Assembly (NCBI GenBank): GCA_041395625.1
Contig: JAWLAE010000002.1
Span: 186,001-250,000 of the forward strand
Length of the DNA: 64,000 nucleotides
Direction of reading: 5' to 3'
DNA from: CADEED01 sp041395625
GTDB taxonomy: Bacteria; Pseudomonadota; Gammaproteobacteria; Steroidobacterales; Steroidobacteraceae
The notes under the pieces are model-generated. The model was not told the DNA's origin. It did not search any database and saw only the letters and a program-made list of their open reading frames with translations. Made by a program: the position numbers and the translations under genes. Position 1 is the stretch's first letter. Every line of letters begins with the position of its first letter. Below, piece after piece: positions 50,826 through 59,453 of the stretch.

Positions 50826-51567
50826 CAAAATCCTGCGAGGCAAACCATTGCAGGGCCAGTTGGCCCTCGTCACCGGTGTCGGCAACTGCATCGGACGTGC
50901 AACCGCTGTAATGCTGGCTGACGCCGGCGCAGAGCTGGTGCTCGCTGACGAGTCATTGCAGCAGGCTGAGCAGTTGGCGGATCGGTTGCGCCGTGCAACC
51001 CGGCTTGCGACTGCGGTGGGCCTCGATCCGGCTGCCGATGCCGACTGGCAGCGCGTGCGGGGTACATGCCTGCAGAGTGCGCCGCTCAGGATCCTGGTCA
51101 ACGCTGCTCAGCTGTGCCACCCGGGCGCAATCGAATCGGTGAGCGGCGCGGAATTTCATCGCCAATTGCAGTGCAATGCGTTGAGTGTCTGGCTGGCTCA
51201 GAAGCACGCCATTGCCGCCATGCGACAAACGGGCGGCGGCGTGATAATCAATGTAACCAGCGTGCTGGCCCGTGCAGGCATTGCCCATTGCGCAGCTTAC
51301 AGCGCAGCCGCGCGAGGTGTATTGATGACTACCAAGTCCGCGGCGCTCGAATGTGCGCGTGACAGACTTGGCATCATCGTCAACGCAGTGTTGGCGGGTC
51401 GCATTGAAGGTGATCCGGCGCATTTCCCCAACGGGCGTCTATTGTCGGCTGCGCCGATCGTGACGGCCGAGGACGTCGCAGCGGCGGTGCTGTTTCTCGC
51501 CAGCGACGGGGCAGCGTACATGACCGGCGTAGAACTACCGGTGGACGGCGGCTGGCTGGCACAGTGA
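50815..51567 (+). CDS. SDR-like protein with a degenerate active site
   Basis: 250 residues with a full SDR fold, but several key residues are changed: the cofactor loop reads TGVGNCIGRA with Cys for the middle Gly, NNAG has become NAAQ, and Tyr 162 is followed by Ala 166 where the catalytic Lys should be (YSAAA). Ser 149 is kept. The dinucleotide loop may still bind cofactor, yet hydride transfer should be badly impaired. It overlaps the intact SDR gene that follows by one base, suggesting a hetero-oligomer or a structural or regulatory subunit. Confidence 0.85.
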   Translation: MHPDKILRGKPLQGQLALVTGVGNCIGRATAVMLADAGAELVLADESLQQAEQLADRLRRATRLATAVGLDPAADADWQRVRGTCLQSAPLRILVNAAQLCHPGAIESVSGAEFHRQLQCNALSVWLAQKHAIAAMRQTGGGVIINVTSVLARAGIAHCAAYSAAARGVLMTTKSAALECARDRLGIIVNAVLAGRIEGDPAHFPNGRLLSAAPIVTAEDVAAAVLFLASDGAAYMTGVELPVDGGWLAQ

Positions 51568-52418
51568 TGAGCAGGCAACAGCAGGGGCCGAGCTTCGATC
51601 TTACCGGCAAGATTGCACTGGTGACGGGTGGTACTGCCGGACTCGGCCGGGAAACAGTGCTGGTACTGGCCGCCGCCGGCGCGACGGTCATCTTCACCGG
51701 GCGCAATGTGGCCGGCGCGGAGCAGACACTCGCCGAACTCGAGGACGTCAATGCAGCGGCTGCCTTTCTGCCCCAGGACACGACTGTCGATGCCGACTGG
51801 CAGCGCGTGATGGACCGCGTAGTCGACGACTATGGCAGGCTCGATATTCTGATTAACAATGCCGGAGCTGCGCGGCTCAAACCGATCGCCGACTTGTCAG
51901 TCGACGATGTCGAATTCCTGTTAGCTGTGAACGTGACAGGCATGTATCTGGGGATTCGACACGCTTTCCATCATATGGACACTCACAGTGGCGGGCGCGG
52001 ATCGATCGTCAATATCTCCGCGCTCAATGCGTTGCGCGGCTCGCCGAATTCGACTGCCTACGCACTGGCGAAGGGCGGTACGACACAGCTGGCGCGGGCT
52101 GCTGCCATCGAAGGTCGACTCGGTGCGCGACGTATTCGAGTCAATGCCGTGCATCCGGGCGTGCTGTTTCGCGACGGCGACAAGCCTTCACCCGGGGCCG
52201 TGGCCCTCTACGGCCAAGCCGGAGCCGAAGCGTTCGTACGGTCCAATATCGCTACCGTGCCGCTCGGCCGTCTGGGCCATCCGCGTGATATCGGTACGGC
52301 GGTCGCATTTCTCGCGAGCGATGCAGCCTGCCACATTACCGGCGCGGAGATCTGTGTCGATGGTGGTCGTTCGGCGGGTGAGTTTGGCACCCACCACGGT
52401 GTGCGATCGCAACGCTGA
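51567..52418 (+). CDS. Short-chain dehydrogenase/reductase, active-site residues intact
   Basis: 283 residues from the ATG at 51567 (a GTG one codon earlier is possible). TGGTAGLGRE cofactor loop, INNAGAARL, Ser 151, Tyr 165 and Lys 169 (YALAK) are all present, and the end VDGGRSAGEF is typical. It should oxidise or reduce an alcohol/ketone. Coupled to the degenerate SDR before it and, through it, to the MFS gene. Confidence 0.92.
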   Translation: MSRQQQGPSFDLTGKIALVTGGTAGLGRETVLVLAAAGATVIFTGRNVAGAEQTLAELEDVNAAAAFLPQDTTVDADWQRVMDRVVDDYGRLDILINNAGAARLKPIADLSVDDVEFLLAVNVTGMYLGIRHAFHHMDTHSGGRGSIVNISALNALRGSPNSTAYALAKGGTTQLARAAAIEGRLGARRIRVNAVHPGVLFRDGDKPSPGAVALYGQAGAEAFVRSNIATVPLGRLGHPRDIGTAVAFLASDAACHITGAEICVDGGRSAGEFGTHHGVRSQR

Positions 52419-52427
52419 GTTGTAAAT

Positions 52428-52916
52428 CTACAGCGGTTGGTAGCCGATCAGACTGACTGGGATGTTGTCTGGATCGAAAAAGATGACCTCCGTGTAGTGC
52501 CCTGCTGGTGTGACATCGCTGGGTGTTTCCTTGGTGTACTCGCGCGGCGTCGTCATGAAGCGGACGTTCCGCGCACGGAGCTTCGCCAGGATCTCCGGGC
52601 CCTTGTCAGTTGTCAGGACGATCGTGGCCTGGCCATAGGCGGGACGGTCGGCAGGCGGAGCCGGCAGCGCAGCGATCTGCGGCTTCGGATTAGTCAGTTG
52701 GTAGAGCCCGATCCAGCCGTGCGTGGCACCGGCGGGCGCCAGATGCACGATGCGCAACTGCGTCTCCTCGAGTCCGATCATCTGACCGATCGCTGGTCCG
52801 GCGATTGTCTTGTCTTCGAGCACCTGCAGGCCCAACACATCGCGGTAGATCGCGAGCGACGCCTCAGCATCGCGCACCCATAGTGTAATGCGTTTGACCG
52901 GTCCTGTGCCGCTCAT
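52428..52916 (-). CDS. Single-module VOC/glyoxalase-like protein
   Basis: 162 residues from the ATG at 52916. VKRITLWVRDAEASLAIYRDVLGL, HGWIGLYQLTNPK and HYTEVIFFDPDNIPVSLIGY give a VOC domain with possible ligands His and Glu in the last strand. Its start overlaps the stop of the FAD-oxidase gene by four bases (ATGA). Nine bases separate its stop from the convergent SDR stop. Function unknown; likely same pathway as the oxidase. Confidence 0.8.
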   Translation of the reverse strand: MSGTGPVKRITLWVRDAEASLAIYRDVLGLQVLEDKTIAGPAIGQMIGLEETQLRIVHLAPAGATHGWIGLYQLTNPKPQIAALPAPPADRPAYGQATIVLTTDKGPEILAKLRARNVRFMTTPREYTKETPSDVTPAGHYTEVIFFDPDNIPVSLIGYQPL

Positions 52917-54508
52917 GACAGCCCCAGCGTGTCGGGGTTCATGCGGCCCTGAGGGTCCACCAGGCGCTTGAGCTGTTGCAGGAAGGTCGCCGCTGAGGGC
53001 TCGAGGCCTTGCTGATACTTGTAGAACTTGCCGAGCTGAAAGCTCACCGCGCCGTGCTCCATGAAGCACTGCGCCAGCTCGTCACGCACTCGCATGACGG
53101 CAGCACGTGCCGGCAGATTCTGCGGATACTTCGGCAGCTTGGCCAGATAGTCCGCATCGAGCACGCGTTCATGAAAGCCGAGGCGCTCGTCGGGCCAGAA
53201 CATCACGGGCTCGATCAGTGTGCCCACGATACCCACGGTGGCGAACAGGTAGCCATGGTCGATATCGTATTGCTCGAGTGTCGCACCATGCTTGGCAAAT
53301 ACGCTGTCGAGTGCGGCGAACATTGCCGGCGCCTTGCTGAACGGCACCGTGCCATGCACAGGCACCCAACGCTCGCCATTCGGTCCCAGCATGCTGGTCA
53401 CTTCAGCAAAGGGATTGGCGCGCATGACTTTCGGCACGGTGTTCTCGACTTCGTTGCCGCCACGACTCAGGATGCGACGCGCCACAGCGACCTTCGAATC
53501 GACATCAACCGCATCCCGACCATCGAATGACAGATGCGCTGAGAACTTCGCGTCGTCGAGGAAGCTTCTACCTGCCAGCACGACCTTGGCGCCCTCTTTC
53601 AAACCCGCCAGCTTGCCGCCCGCGGCCTTCATCACGTTGCCAAGCGCCTTGACGTCCGATTTGAAGCTGGTGCGCTTCATGCGCTGTGCCTGCAATCCCG
53701 GGTCGAAGCCGAAACTCTCGGAAACGATTTCATTGCGCGCGACTTCGGCGAGCGCGTGGAACATCGCATCGGCGGTATCGAAGGCGAATGACACATGGCG
53801 CGTTTCCGCCGGAATCCGCACGAGACGAAAGGTGGCGCGTGTCTTGATGCCGAGCGCGCCGCAATCAGACAGAAACATGCCCATGCTATCGGGACCAAAC
53901 TGGCGCAGGAAGGGCTGACCGCGCCCGTTGGCATGCGAGCCCAGGTGCATCAGTGTGCCGTCGACCAGCACAACGTCGAGTCCCAACACACTGTCTGCTG
54001 CCGTGCCATAACGACCGGAACCGAGAAAGATACTGCCTTGCGATAACGCGCCACCGATGCTGGACTTGACGCCGGACAAAGGTCCCCAATACGGTGTCCG
54101 CACGCCGCGCGGTGCGAGCGCATCGAGGAGATCTTTCCAGGTCGCGCCGCATTCCACGGTGACGTAGCAGTCGTCAGGATTAATCTCGACGACTCGATTC
54201 AATCGCAGCAAGTCGACCGTGATCGAATCCGGCCGGGACGGCAAATAGCCGTCGGTATAGGACATGCCGCCACCGCGCGGCACGACCGCCAGACCAGCGG
54301 CCGCGACGATGCGTAGTGCCACTGCCAACTCCTCGACCGTGCCGGGCTGGATGACGGCGGCCGGTAGCTCCCCGGATCGATACACATCCTGCGAATAAAA
54401 GCGTCGGTCGGCGTCATCGGTAAGGACATGGGCAACGCCCAGCGCTTGCCGCAGGTCAGCGACGGTCCTATCGACTTGAGCAGGCATGGCGCGAACGGCT
54501 TGGGACAT
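52913..54508 (-). CDS. FAD-linked oxidase/dehydrogenase (GlcD/4-cresol-dehydrogenase-like)
   Basis: 531 residues from the ATG at 54508. The PCMH-type FAD domain shows VVPRGGGMSYTDGYLPSRPD, VVEINPDDCYVTVECGATWKDLL, and YWGPLSGVKSSIGGALSQGS; the rest is the cap domain ending NPDTLGLS. Enzymes of this type oxidise hydroxyacids, alcohols or phenols. The DALAPRGVRTPYWGPLS region is conserved in 4-cresol or vanillyl-alcohol-like relatives, but I see no His for covalent FAD. A paralogue starts at 63638. Cotranscribed with a DUF1838 and a VOC gene. Confidence 0.88.
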   Translation of the reverse strand: MSQAVRAMPAQVDRTVADLRQALGVAHVLTDDADRRFYSQDVYRSGELPAAVIQPGTVEELAVALRIVAAAGLAVVPRGGGMSYTDGYLPSRPDSITVDLLRLNRVVEINPDDCYVTVECGATWKDLLDALAPRGVRTPYWGPLSGVKSSIGGALSQGSIFLGSGRYGTAADSVLGLDVVLVDGTLMHLGSHANGRGQPFLRQFGPDSMGMFLSDCGALGIKTRATFRLVRIPAETRHVSFAFDTADAMFHALAEVARNEIVSESFGFDPGLQAQRMKRTSFKSDVKALGNVMKAAGGKLAGLKEGAKVVLAGRSFLDDAKFSAHLSFDGRDAVDVDSKVAVARRILSRGGNEVENTVPKVMRANPFAEVTSMLGPNGERWVPVHGTVPFSKAPAMFAALDSVFAKHGATLEQYDIDHGYLFATVGIVGTLIEPVMFWPDERLGFHERVLDADYLAKLPKYPQNLPARAAVMRVRDELAQCFMEHGAVSFQLGKFYKYQQGLEPSAATFLQQLKRLVDPQGRMNPDTLGLS

Positions 54509-54525
54509 GGTTGATCGACCTCTGA

Positions 54526-55362
54526 TTAGCTGAATTCTAGTTGCTCGGGAAACTGGTTTCGAACTCGTTGCAGGTAATCCTGCGGCAGACTGTCTAGCGA
54601 ACTCACCTTGACGCCGTCCGCATGCCAGACTACGTGGCCCGGCAATTCTCCCATTTCCATCCAAGCTGGCCAACGAGCGATGTACGTAGAGGAGAATTGT
54701 GCCGGGCAGGCCGACTGATGGATGTCGTCGAGATCGACACGTTGTGCGACGCTGGTACTGGCTTCGAATATCGGCTGCGGCAGCCCCGGTGGCAAAACGC
54801 GATCGTGACGCATCCAGACCAGTTCGCCGAATCCCGTCCAAGAGACCTTGAGGGGCACACGCGCAGTTGCGGGCAAGCCAGGCCACAGTAGCTGGACCCC
54901 CGCCGTGGACCACGATGTCGACACACCCTGACCCAGGACATTGGGTCTGACGGTCTGCGATTTCCCCGTATACGGATTGCGGAATTGCTGCAGGACTGCA
55001 TGCGTGTCTAACGACTGATAGAACGTGGTCGTGCGACTGCTGGAGGTGTACGAACCATCGGGTTGCCGCCGGAACACATTGGTCTCCGAGCCTTCGAAAT
55101 GCACCAGCGGTCGCGGCTCCTCGCCTGGCACCACGCCATAAATATGGCCCGTATACCACCAGGGCGCCGGCTCACCACTGGTGTCGCCCATCACCCGCGC
55201 AAACGCGTCGAGTTGCTGCTGAGCCGAATCGAATCCGATTGCCGAACTGGCACGACCGGATGATGTCTCACCCACCATGGCGCGCGCTGCGTGGGTCGCC
55301 AGCGTTGCGCCGAGCCCCGCCATACCGGCGAACAAGGCGCGCCGCGGAAATTCGCTTGTCAT
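54526..55362 (-). CDS. DUF1838-family exported protein with a Tat-like signal
   Basis: 278 residues from the ATG at 55362. The N terminus SEFPRRALFAGMAGLGATLATHAARA holds a twin-arginine motif and an A-x-A cleavage site near residue 30. The mature part is beta-rich (GHIYGVVPGEEPRPLVHFEG, ARWPAWMEMGELPGHVVWHADG) and matches DUF1838, a family of unknown function in degraders of aromatic and hydrophobic compounds. Tat export suggests folding with a cofactor or metal in the cytoplasm. 17 bases before the oxidase start. Confidence 0.75.
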   Translation of the reverse strand: MTSEFPRRALFAGMAGLGATLATHAARAMVGETSSGRASSAIGFDSAQQQLDAFARVMGDTSGEPAPWWYTGHIYGVVPGEEPRPLVHFEGSETNVFRRQPDGSYTSSSRTTTFYQSLDTHAVLQQFRNPYTGKSQTVRPNVLGQGVSTSWSTAGVQLLWPGLPATARVPLKVSWTGFGELVWMRHDRVLPPGLPQPIFEASTSVAQRVDLDDIHQSACPAQFSSTYIARWPAWMEMGELPGHVVWHADGVKVSSLDSLPQDYLQRVRNQFPEQLEFS

Positions 55363-55464
55363 GATCGCTCCAGCAGCGTGGCTACGCAGTGACCATGCCT
55401 GCAAGCGGCGCGGTTCGCAAGCGCCGGCACTGCTAAGCTGCGGACTCGCGCGTCAGGATCGAGC

Positions 55465-56871
55465 ATGAGTGCCGTGGCAATCATCCGCAGTAGAGACCGT
55501 AGTTTCGTCGATTCCGTACCGGTCATCGTGGTTGGCGCCGGTGCCTGCGGCTTGACTGCAGCGCTGGCCGCGGCCGAGCGCGGTGTCGATGTCGTGGTGC
55601 TGGAGCGTGACAAACGACCCTGGGGCAGCACCGGCATGTCTATTGGCGCTGTCTGCGCCGTCGACTCTGCCGAACAGCGCGCTCAGGGTGTAACTGACTC
55701 GGTCGACGCATTCGTCGCCGACGTGATGGCCAAGACGGCGGGGCGGGCCGACCGGAAGCTTGCCGAACTCGTCGGGCGCGAGTCCGGCGCTGCGGTCGAC
55801 TGGCTGGCAGAGCGCCACGCTGTGCCGCTGAAACTCGATTTCGCATGGACCGGTCTCGGGCACTCTCGACCCCGGCTGCATGTGCCGCCCGGCCGAACAG
55901 GCGAACAATTGCTGGTGCTGCTGTCTCAGGCCGCCGAGCGCGCCGGTGTTAGTCTGGTCACTGAGGCGTTGGTGACTGATCTCTATGCTGACGACGAGAA
56001 TCGGGTGACCGGCGTACGTATCGCGCGCCCCGATGGCTCGCATGAGGAATTGGGCTGTGACGCGATCGTTCTCGCCACCTGTGGATTCGGCGGCAATCAC
56101 GCGATGATCGCCGAGTACATCCCGGAGATGGCAAGTGCGCGCTACTTCGGTCACGAAGGTAACCGCGGCGATGGCATCAACTGGGGGCATGAGCTGGGTG
56201 CCGCGGTGGCCGACATGAGTGCCTATCAGGGACTCGGCACACTGGCAGAACCCCAGTCGATCATCGTGCCGCACACCCTGCTGATCGATGGCGGAGTGTT
56301 GGTCAATGCGCGCGGCGAACGATTCATCCACGAACTCGACAATATCTCCGGCATGTGTGTCCCGGTGCTGGCGCAGCCCGGCGGTATCGCCTGGGTGCTG
56401 TTCGACGAGCGCCTGCTGCAGATCTCATTGCAGCATTCGGTGGAGTTGCAGCAATTGCTGGACTTAGGGGCTGTCAAGCAAGCAACGACGCTGGCTGAGC
56501 TCGCGACAGTAATCGATGTGCCGGCGGAGGCGCTGTGCGGGACGCTCGCCGCCGTGGCCAGCAACAAGGCCACCGGCGCGCAGGATCACTATGGCCGCTC
56601 TTTTGCGAGTCTGGCGCCGCTTGCAGCGCCGTTCTGCGCAATCCGGGTCACGGGCGCTATCTTCCATACTCAAGGCGGCCTCATGGTGGATGAGAATGCG
56701 CGCGTCCTGCGGGAGGATGGCACCGCGCTGCCCAATGTTTTCGCTGGTGGTGGCGCTGCACGCAGCATCTCAGGGCCAGAAGTAACGGGCTACCTACCGG
56801 CGATGGGGCTCTGCATGGCGATCACGCTCGGCCGGGTGGCCGGGCGATCAGCGGCCACGCAACGTCACTAG
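55465..56871 (+). CDS. FAD-dependent flavoprotein, fumarate reductase/ketosteroid-dehydrogenase type
   Basis: 468 residues. VIVVGAGACGLTAALAAAERGVDVVVLER is the FAD loop; GSTGMSIGAVCAVDS, GNRGDGINWGHELGAAVAD, and the C-terminal VFAGGGAARSISGPEVTGYLPAMGL are typical of FrdA-like flavoproteins including 3-ketosteroid dehydrogenases, tricarballylate dehydrogenase and urocanate reductases. It forms or reduces a carbon-carbon double bond next to a carbonyl. Stands alone on the plus strand, divergent from the DUF1838 gene; its stop overlaps the hydrolase stop by four bases. Confidence 0.85.
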   Translation: MSAVAIIRSRDRSFVDSVPVIVVGAGACGLTAALAAAERGVDVVVLERDKRPWGSTGMSIGAVCAVDSAEQRAQGVTDSVDAFVADVMAKTAGRADRKLAELVGRESGAAVDWLAERHAVPLKLDFAWTGLGHSRPRLHVPPGRTGEQLLVLLSQAAERAGVSLVTEALVTDLYADDENRVTGVRIARPDGSHEELGCDAIVLATCGFGGNHAMIAEYIPEMASARYFGHEGNRGDGINWGHELGAAVADMSAYQGLGTLAEPQSIIVPHTLLIDGGVLVNARGERFIHELDNISGMCVPVLAQPGGIAWVLFDERLLQISLQHSVELQQLLDLGAVKQATTLAELATVIDVPAEALCGTLAAVASNKATGAQDHYGRSFASLAPLAAPFCAIRVTGAIFHTQGGLMVDENARVLREDGTALPNVFAGGGAARSISGPEVTGYLPAMGLCMAITLGRVAGRSAATQRH

Positions 56872-58082
56872 TCCGTGTCGGTGGTCGTCTTTGGCGCACG
56901 CGCAATACCACGCAGAATCGCGTTGGGAATCCGCGCGTCGTCCCAGTTGTTCTCGAACGTGTTGAGATCCGCAACCACACGGCCAGTACGCACGATGACC
57001 AGATCCTGCGACGGGACGACATAGACGCGTTGTCCGCCAAAGCCGTCGATGAAAATCACGTCCTCCGCCTCGAACGGTTCTGAGTGGTAAGCCTTGACCG
57101 TCTTGTCGTTGTAGCGCCGCTCCTGGCCGGAAGGTGACCCGAGCCAGATCTGGTAACCGTAGTTGGCATTGGTGGCTGCGGGTGTCGTCATGTCCGCAAT
57201 CCACTGCGCAGGCACCACCTGATCGTCCTCGAAACGTCCGCGGTTCTTGATCAACAACCCAACCTGCAACCAGCCGCGTGCCGTGGTGTAGAGACAGCAA
57301 AAGGTTCGTGGCATGCCGCCGTCGCGATCCAGCCACAGGTAGGCAGTGGGTGCGCCGATGCGGCTCCAGAGACGCTCGGACAGATACTGCGCGTAGCGCT
57401 TGCCGGTTGCACGTTGCAGGATGATGCCGAGCAGCTGGGAGTTCAGATTGAGGTACTGGAATTCGCTGCCAGGGGGCCGCTCGGCCGGCACGGAGAGCGC
57501 GACCTCGGTCAGATCGCTGCCCAGGGTTAGCCGCAGGCCCTTCCAGCTGCCGAACGATACGATGTCGAGGCCTGAGGACATCTGCAGGAGATCCTGAATC
57601 GTGATGTCTTTGCGGGCGTCATTGCGCCATTCCGGTAAATAGTTGGCCGCGGGCTCATCCACTGACTTGATCACGCCATCCGCGATCGCGGCGCCAACCA
57701 ACAAACCCATGACTGACTTGTGAGCAGAGAACGGATCGGTGCGTGTATCCTGATCGTATCCAGGCCAGTACTTCTCGTAGCGCAGCGCGCCGCGGTGCCA
57801 GATCAGCAGCGCAACCGATTGCGTCTCGTTGGCATAGGCCTCGGCGGCGGCAATGGCAGCAGGCTCGATCGTCATTTGTGGCGCGGATGGAATCGGCGCC
57901 GCGAGGCCCGGTACCGCTTCCTGCGGCTGGTTGCGCGAGGTCTGATCCACGACGCCCATCGCCGGTCCGGTGACGAGCCGTCTGATGACCGCTGGATCTG
58001 CGGCGTAAAAACCAATGAGAACGACCAGCAGCAACAGCATGATCGCCAGCACCGCCTTGCCGACCCAACGCAGCACCTGCAT
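56868..58082 (-). CDS. Beta-lactamase-fold serine hydrolase, membrane-anchored
   Basis: 404 residues from the ATG at 58082 whose codon overlaps the upstream stop by one base. One transmembrane segment (about 10-27) anchors it toward the periplasm. Ser 119 and Lys 122 (FSAHKSVMG) and Tyr 210-Leu-Asn 212 give the SxxK and YxN motifs of class C beta-lactamase/NylB/EstB relatives. The third motif appears altered. Likely an amidase or esterase, similar to 6-aminohexanoate-dimer hydrolase. Last gene in the operon. Confidence 0.85.
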   Translation of the reverse strand: MQVLRWVGKAVLAIMLLLLVVLIGFYAADPAVIRRLVTGPAMGVVDQTSRNQPQEAVPGLAAPIPSAPQMTIEPAAIAAAEAYANETQSVALLIWHRGALRYEKYWPGYDQDTRTDPFSAHKSVMGLLVGAAIADGVIKSVDEPAANYLPEWRNDARKDITIQDLLQMSSGLDIVSFGSWKGLRLTLGSDLTEVALSVPAERPPGSEFQYLNLNSQLLGIILQRATGKRYAQYLSERLWSRIGAPTAYLWLDRDGGMPRTFCCLYTTARGWLQVGLLIKNRGRFEDDQVVPAQWIADMTTPAATNANYGYQIWLGSPSGQERRYNDKTVKAYHSEPFEAEDVIFIDGFGGQRVYVVPSQDLVIVRTGRVVADLNTFENNWDDARIPNAILRGIARAPKTTTDTD

Positions 58083-59443
58083 TACGCGGCCCGCCGCTGA
58101 TCCAGCGCCGCGCGGATCTCGGCGTGGCGAGCAGCATCGATCGGAAAACGCCACATGACGATCATCGGCAGGAGCAACATGACTGCCGGCAACAACGACG
58201 CACATATCCTGATGCCCATCGCAGCCGGGTCATCGAGTACGCCAGTGCCACCCTCGAAGCCGAACACTGCGATGAGCCCGAGTGTCAGTGGCGCACCCAA
58301 CATAATACCGCCTTTGTACACAATGGCGAGAAACGCCATGTGTCCACCCATCTGCCTCGCGCCGGACTGCAGTTCATCGTGATCCACAGTATCGGCAGTC
58401 ATCGCGGGTGGCGTGATCATCGTGCCGCCATTGCCAAAGCCCATCAGCACCTGCGCTACCATGACGAGTCCGAGCGCACCGACGGGCACGAAGAACAGCA
58501 ACAGATACGACGCTGCGGTGATCGCGTTCGCCAGCACGTACGTACGGTGCTTGCCGAGTCGCTTCGCAATGCCCACCCACAACGGCGCCAATGCCGCCGC
58601 GACGACAGTATTCGTGATCGCCACCGTGAGGATGTCCTTCTGCAGATCGAGCACCATGCCCACGAAGAATGGCTGGGCGGCGAAGTAGGTACCCATTGCC
58701 AGACGATCGAACAGATAGGAGCTACCGAGTCGCAAGAACGGCCGATTGCGCACCAGAATCGAGTATAGCTCACGCCATGAAGGCGGCTTGTGGTCACTCT
58801 CCACCGCACTCGGCGGCACGAGCAGGAAGCAGCAAAGCACGCCGATCGGCAAGGCGATGAGGAAAAATATCCCGACGACCTGCACGATCTGCTCGAAGCT
58901 CGGTGCCTCGACGCCCATGACGAGCTTCCAGTATACCAAGGGCGCCAGCGATGCCAGCAGGTAGCCGACGAAGGTACCGGTTTCGCGGTAGCCGGCGATG
59001 CGCGTCCGCTCCTCATAGTCGTTAGTGATCTCGCCGCCCCAGCTCTGATGCGGGATGTAGACCATCGTCCAGCCCAGATAGAACAGAATCAACCAGCCGC
59101 CGAGATACAGCCCAGTTACGCCGGCGGGCGGTGCTACGAGAAACCAGCCCGCGAGCATCGCTATCGGCGTGCCGATCGCCATCCATAGGCGCCGCCGTCC
59201 GAACCGACTGCGCGTGCGATCCGAGAGTGCACCGATCAGCGGATCGGAGACGAGTTCGAATATGCGCCCCACAAGGAACATAGCCGCGACTGTCGACAAT
59301 GCCATGCCGACGGTGACTGAGGCGTACGCCGGCGGCAAATAGAGCAGCAGCGGCACCATCATCGACTGCAGTGCGAGCGTCGGCAACGCGTACGCAATCA
59401 GTCTTGCCGCTGTGAGCGGCGGCCCCCCCGAGCTCGTGGTCAT
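58082..59443 (-). CDS. GPH-family sodium/proton sugar-type symporter
   Basis: 453 residues, twelve transmembrane segments. GRIFELVSDPLIGALSDRTRSRFGRRRLWM is the GPH (MelB-like) signature with the Asp pair in helix 2, and IPHQSWGGEITNDYEERTRI the second block. The family imports glycosides and glucuronides, and some members carry other organic acids or steroid-like compounds. Ten bases after the aldehyde dehydrogenase gene. Confidence 0.88.
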   Translation of the reverse strand: MTTSSGGPPLTAARLIAYALPTLALQSMMVPLLLYLPPAYASVTVGMALSTVAAMFLVGRIFELVSDPLIGALSDRTRSRFGRRRLWMAIGTPIAMLAGWFLVAPPAGVTGLYLGGWLILFYLGWTMVYIPHQSWGGEITNDYEERTRIAGYRETGTFVGYLLASLAPLVYWKLVMGVEAPSFEQIVQVVGIFFLIALPIGVLCCFLLVPPSAVESDHKPPSWRELYSILVRNRPFLRLGSSYLFDRLAMGTYFAAQPFFVGMVLDLQKDILTVAITNTVVAAALAPLWVGIAKRLGKHRTYVLANAITAASYLLLFFVPVGALGLVMVAQVLMGFGNGGTMITPPAMTADTVDHDELQSGARQMGGHMAFLAIVYKGGIMLGAPLTLGLIAVFGFEGGTGVLDDPAAMGIRICASLLPAVMLLLPMIVMWRFPIDAARHAEIRAALDQRRAA

Positions 59444-59453
59444 GACGCGAAGA

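Noticed and set aside
54509..55159. N-terminal extension of the FAD oxidase frame across the DUF1838 gene
   Set aside because: DUF1838 is coded in another frame there and the oxidase family starts with the short segment after 54508.
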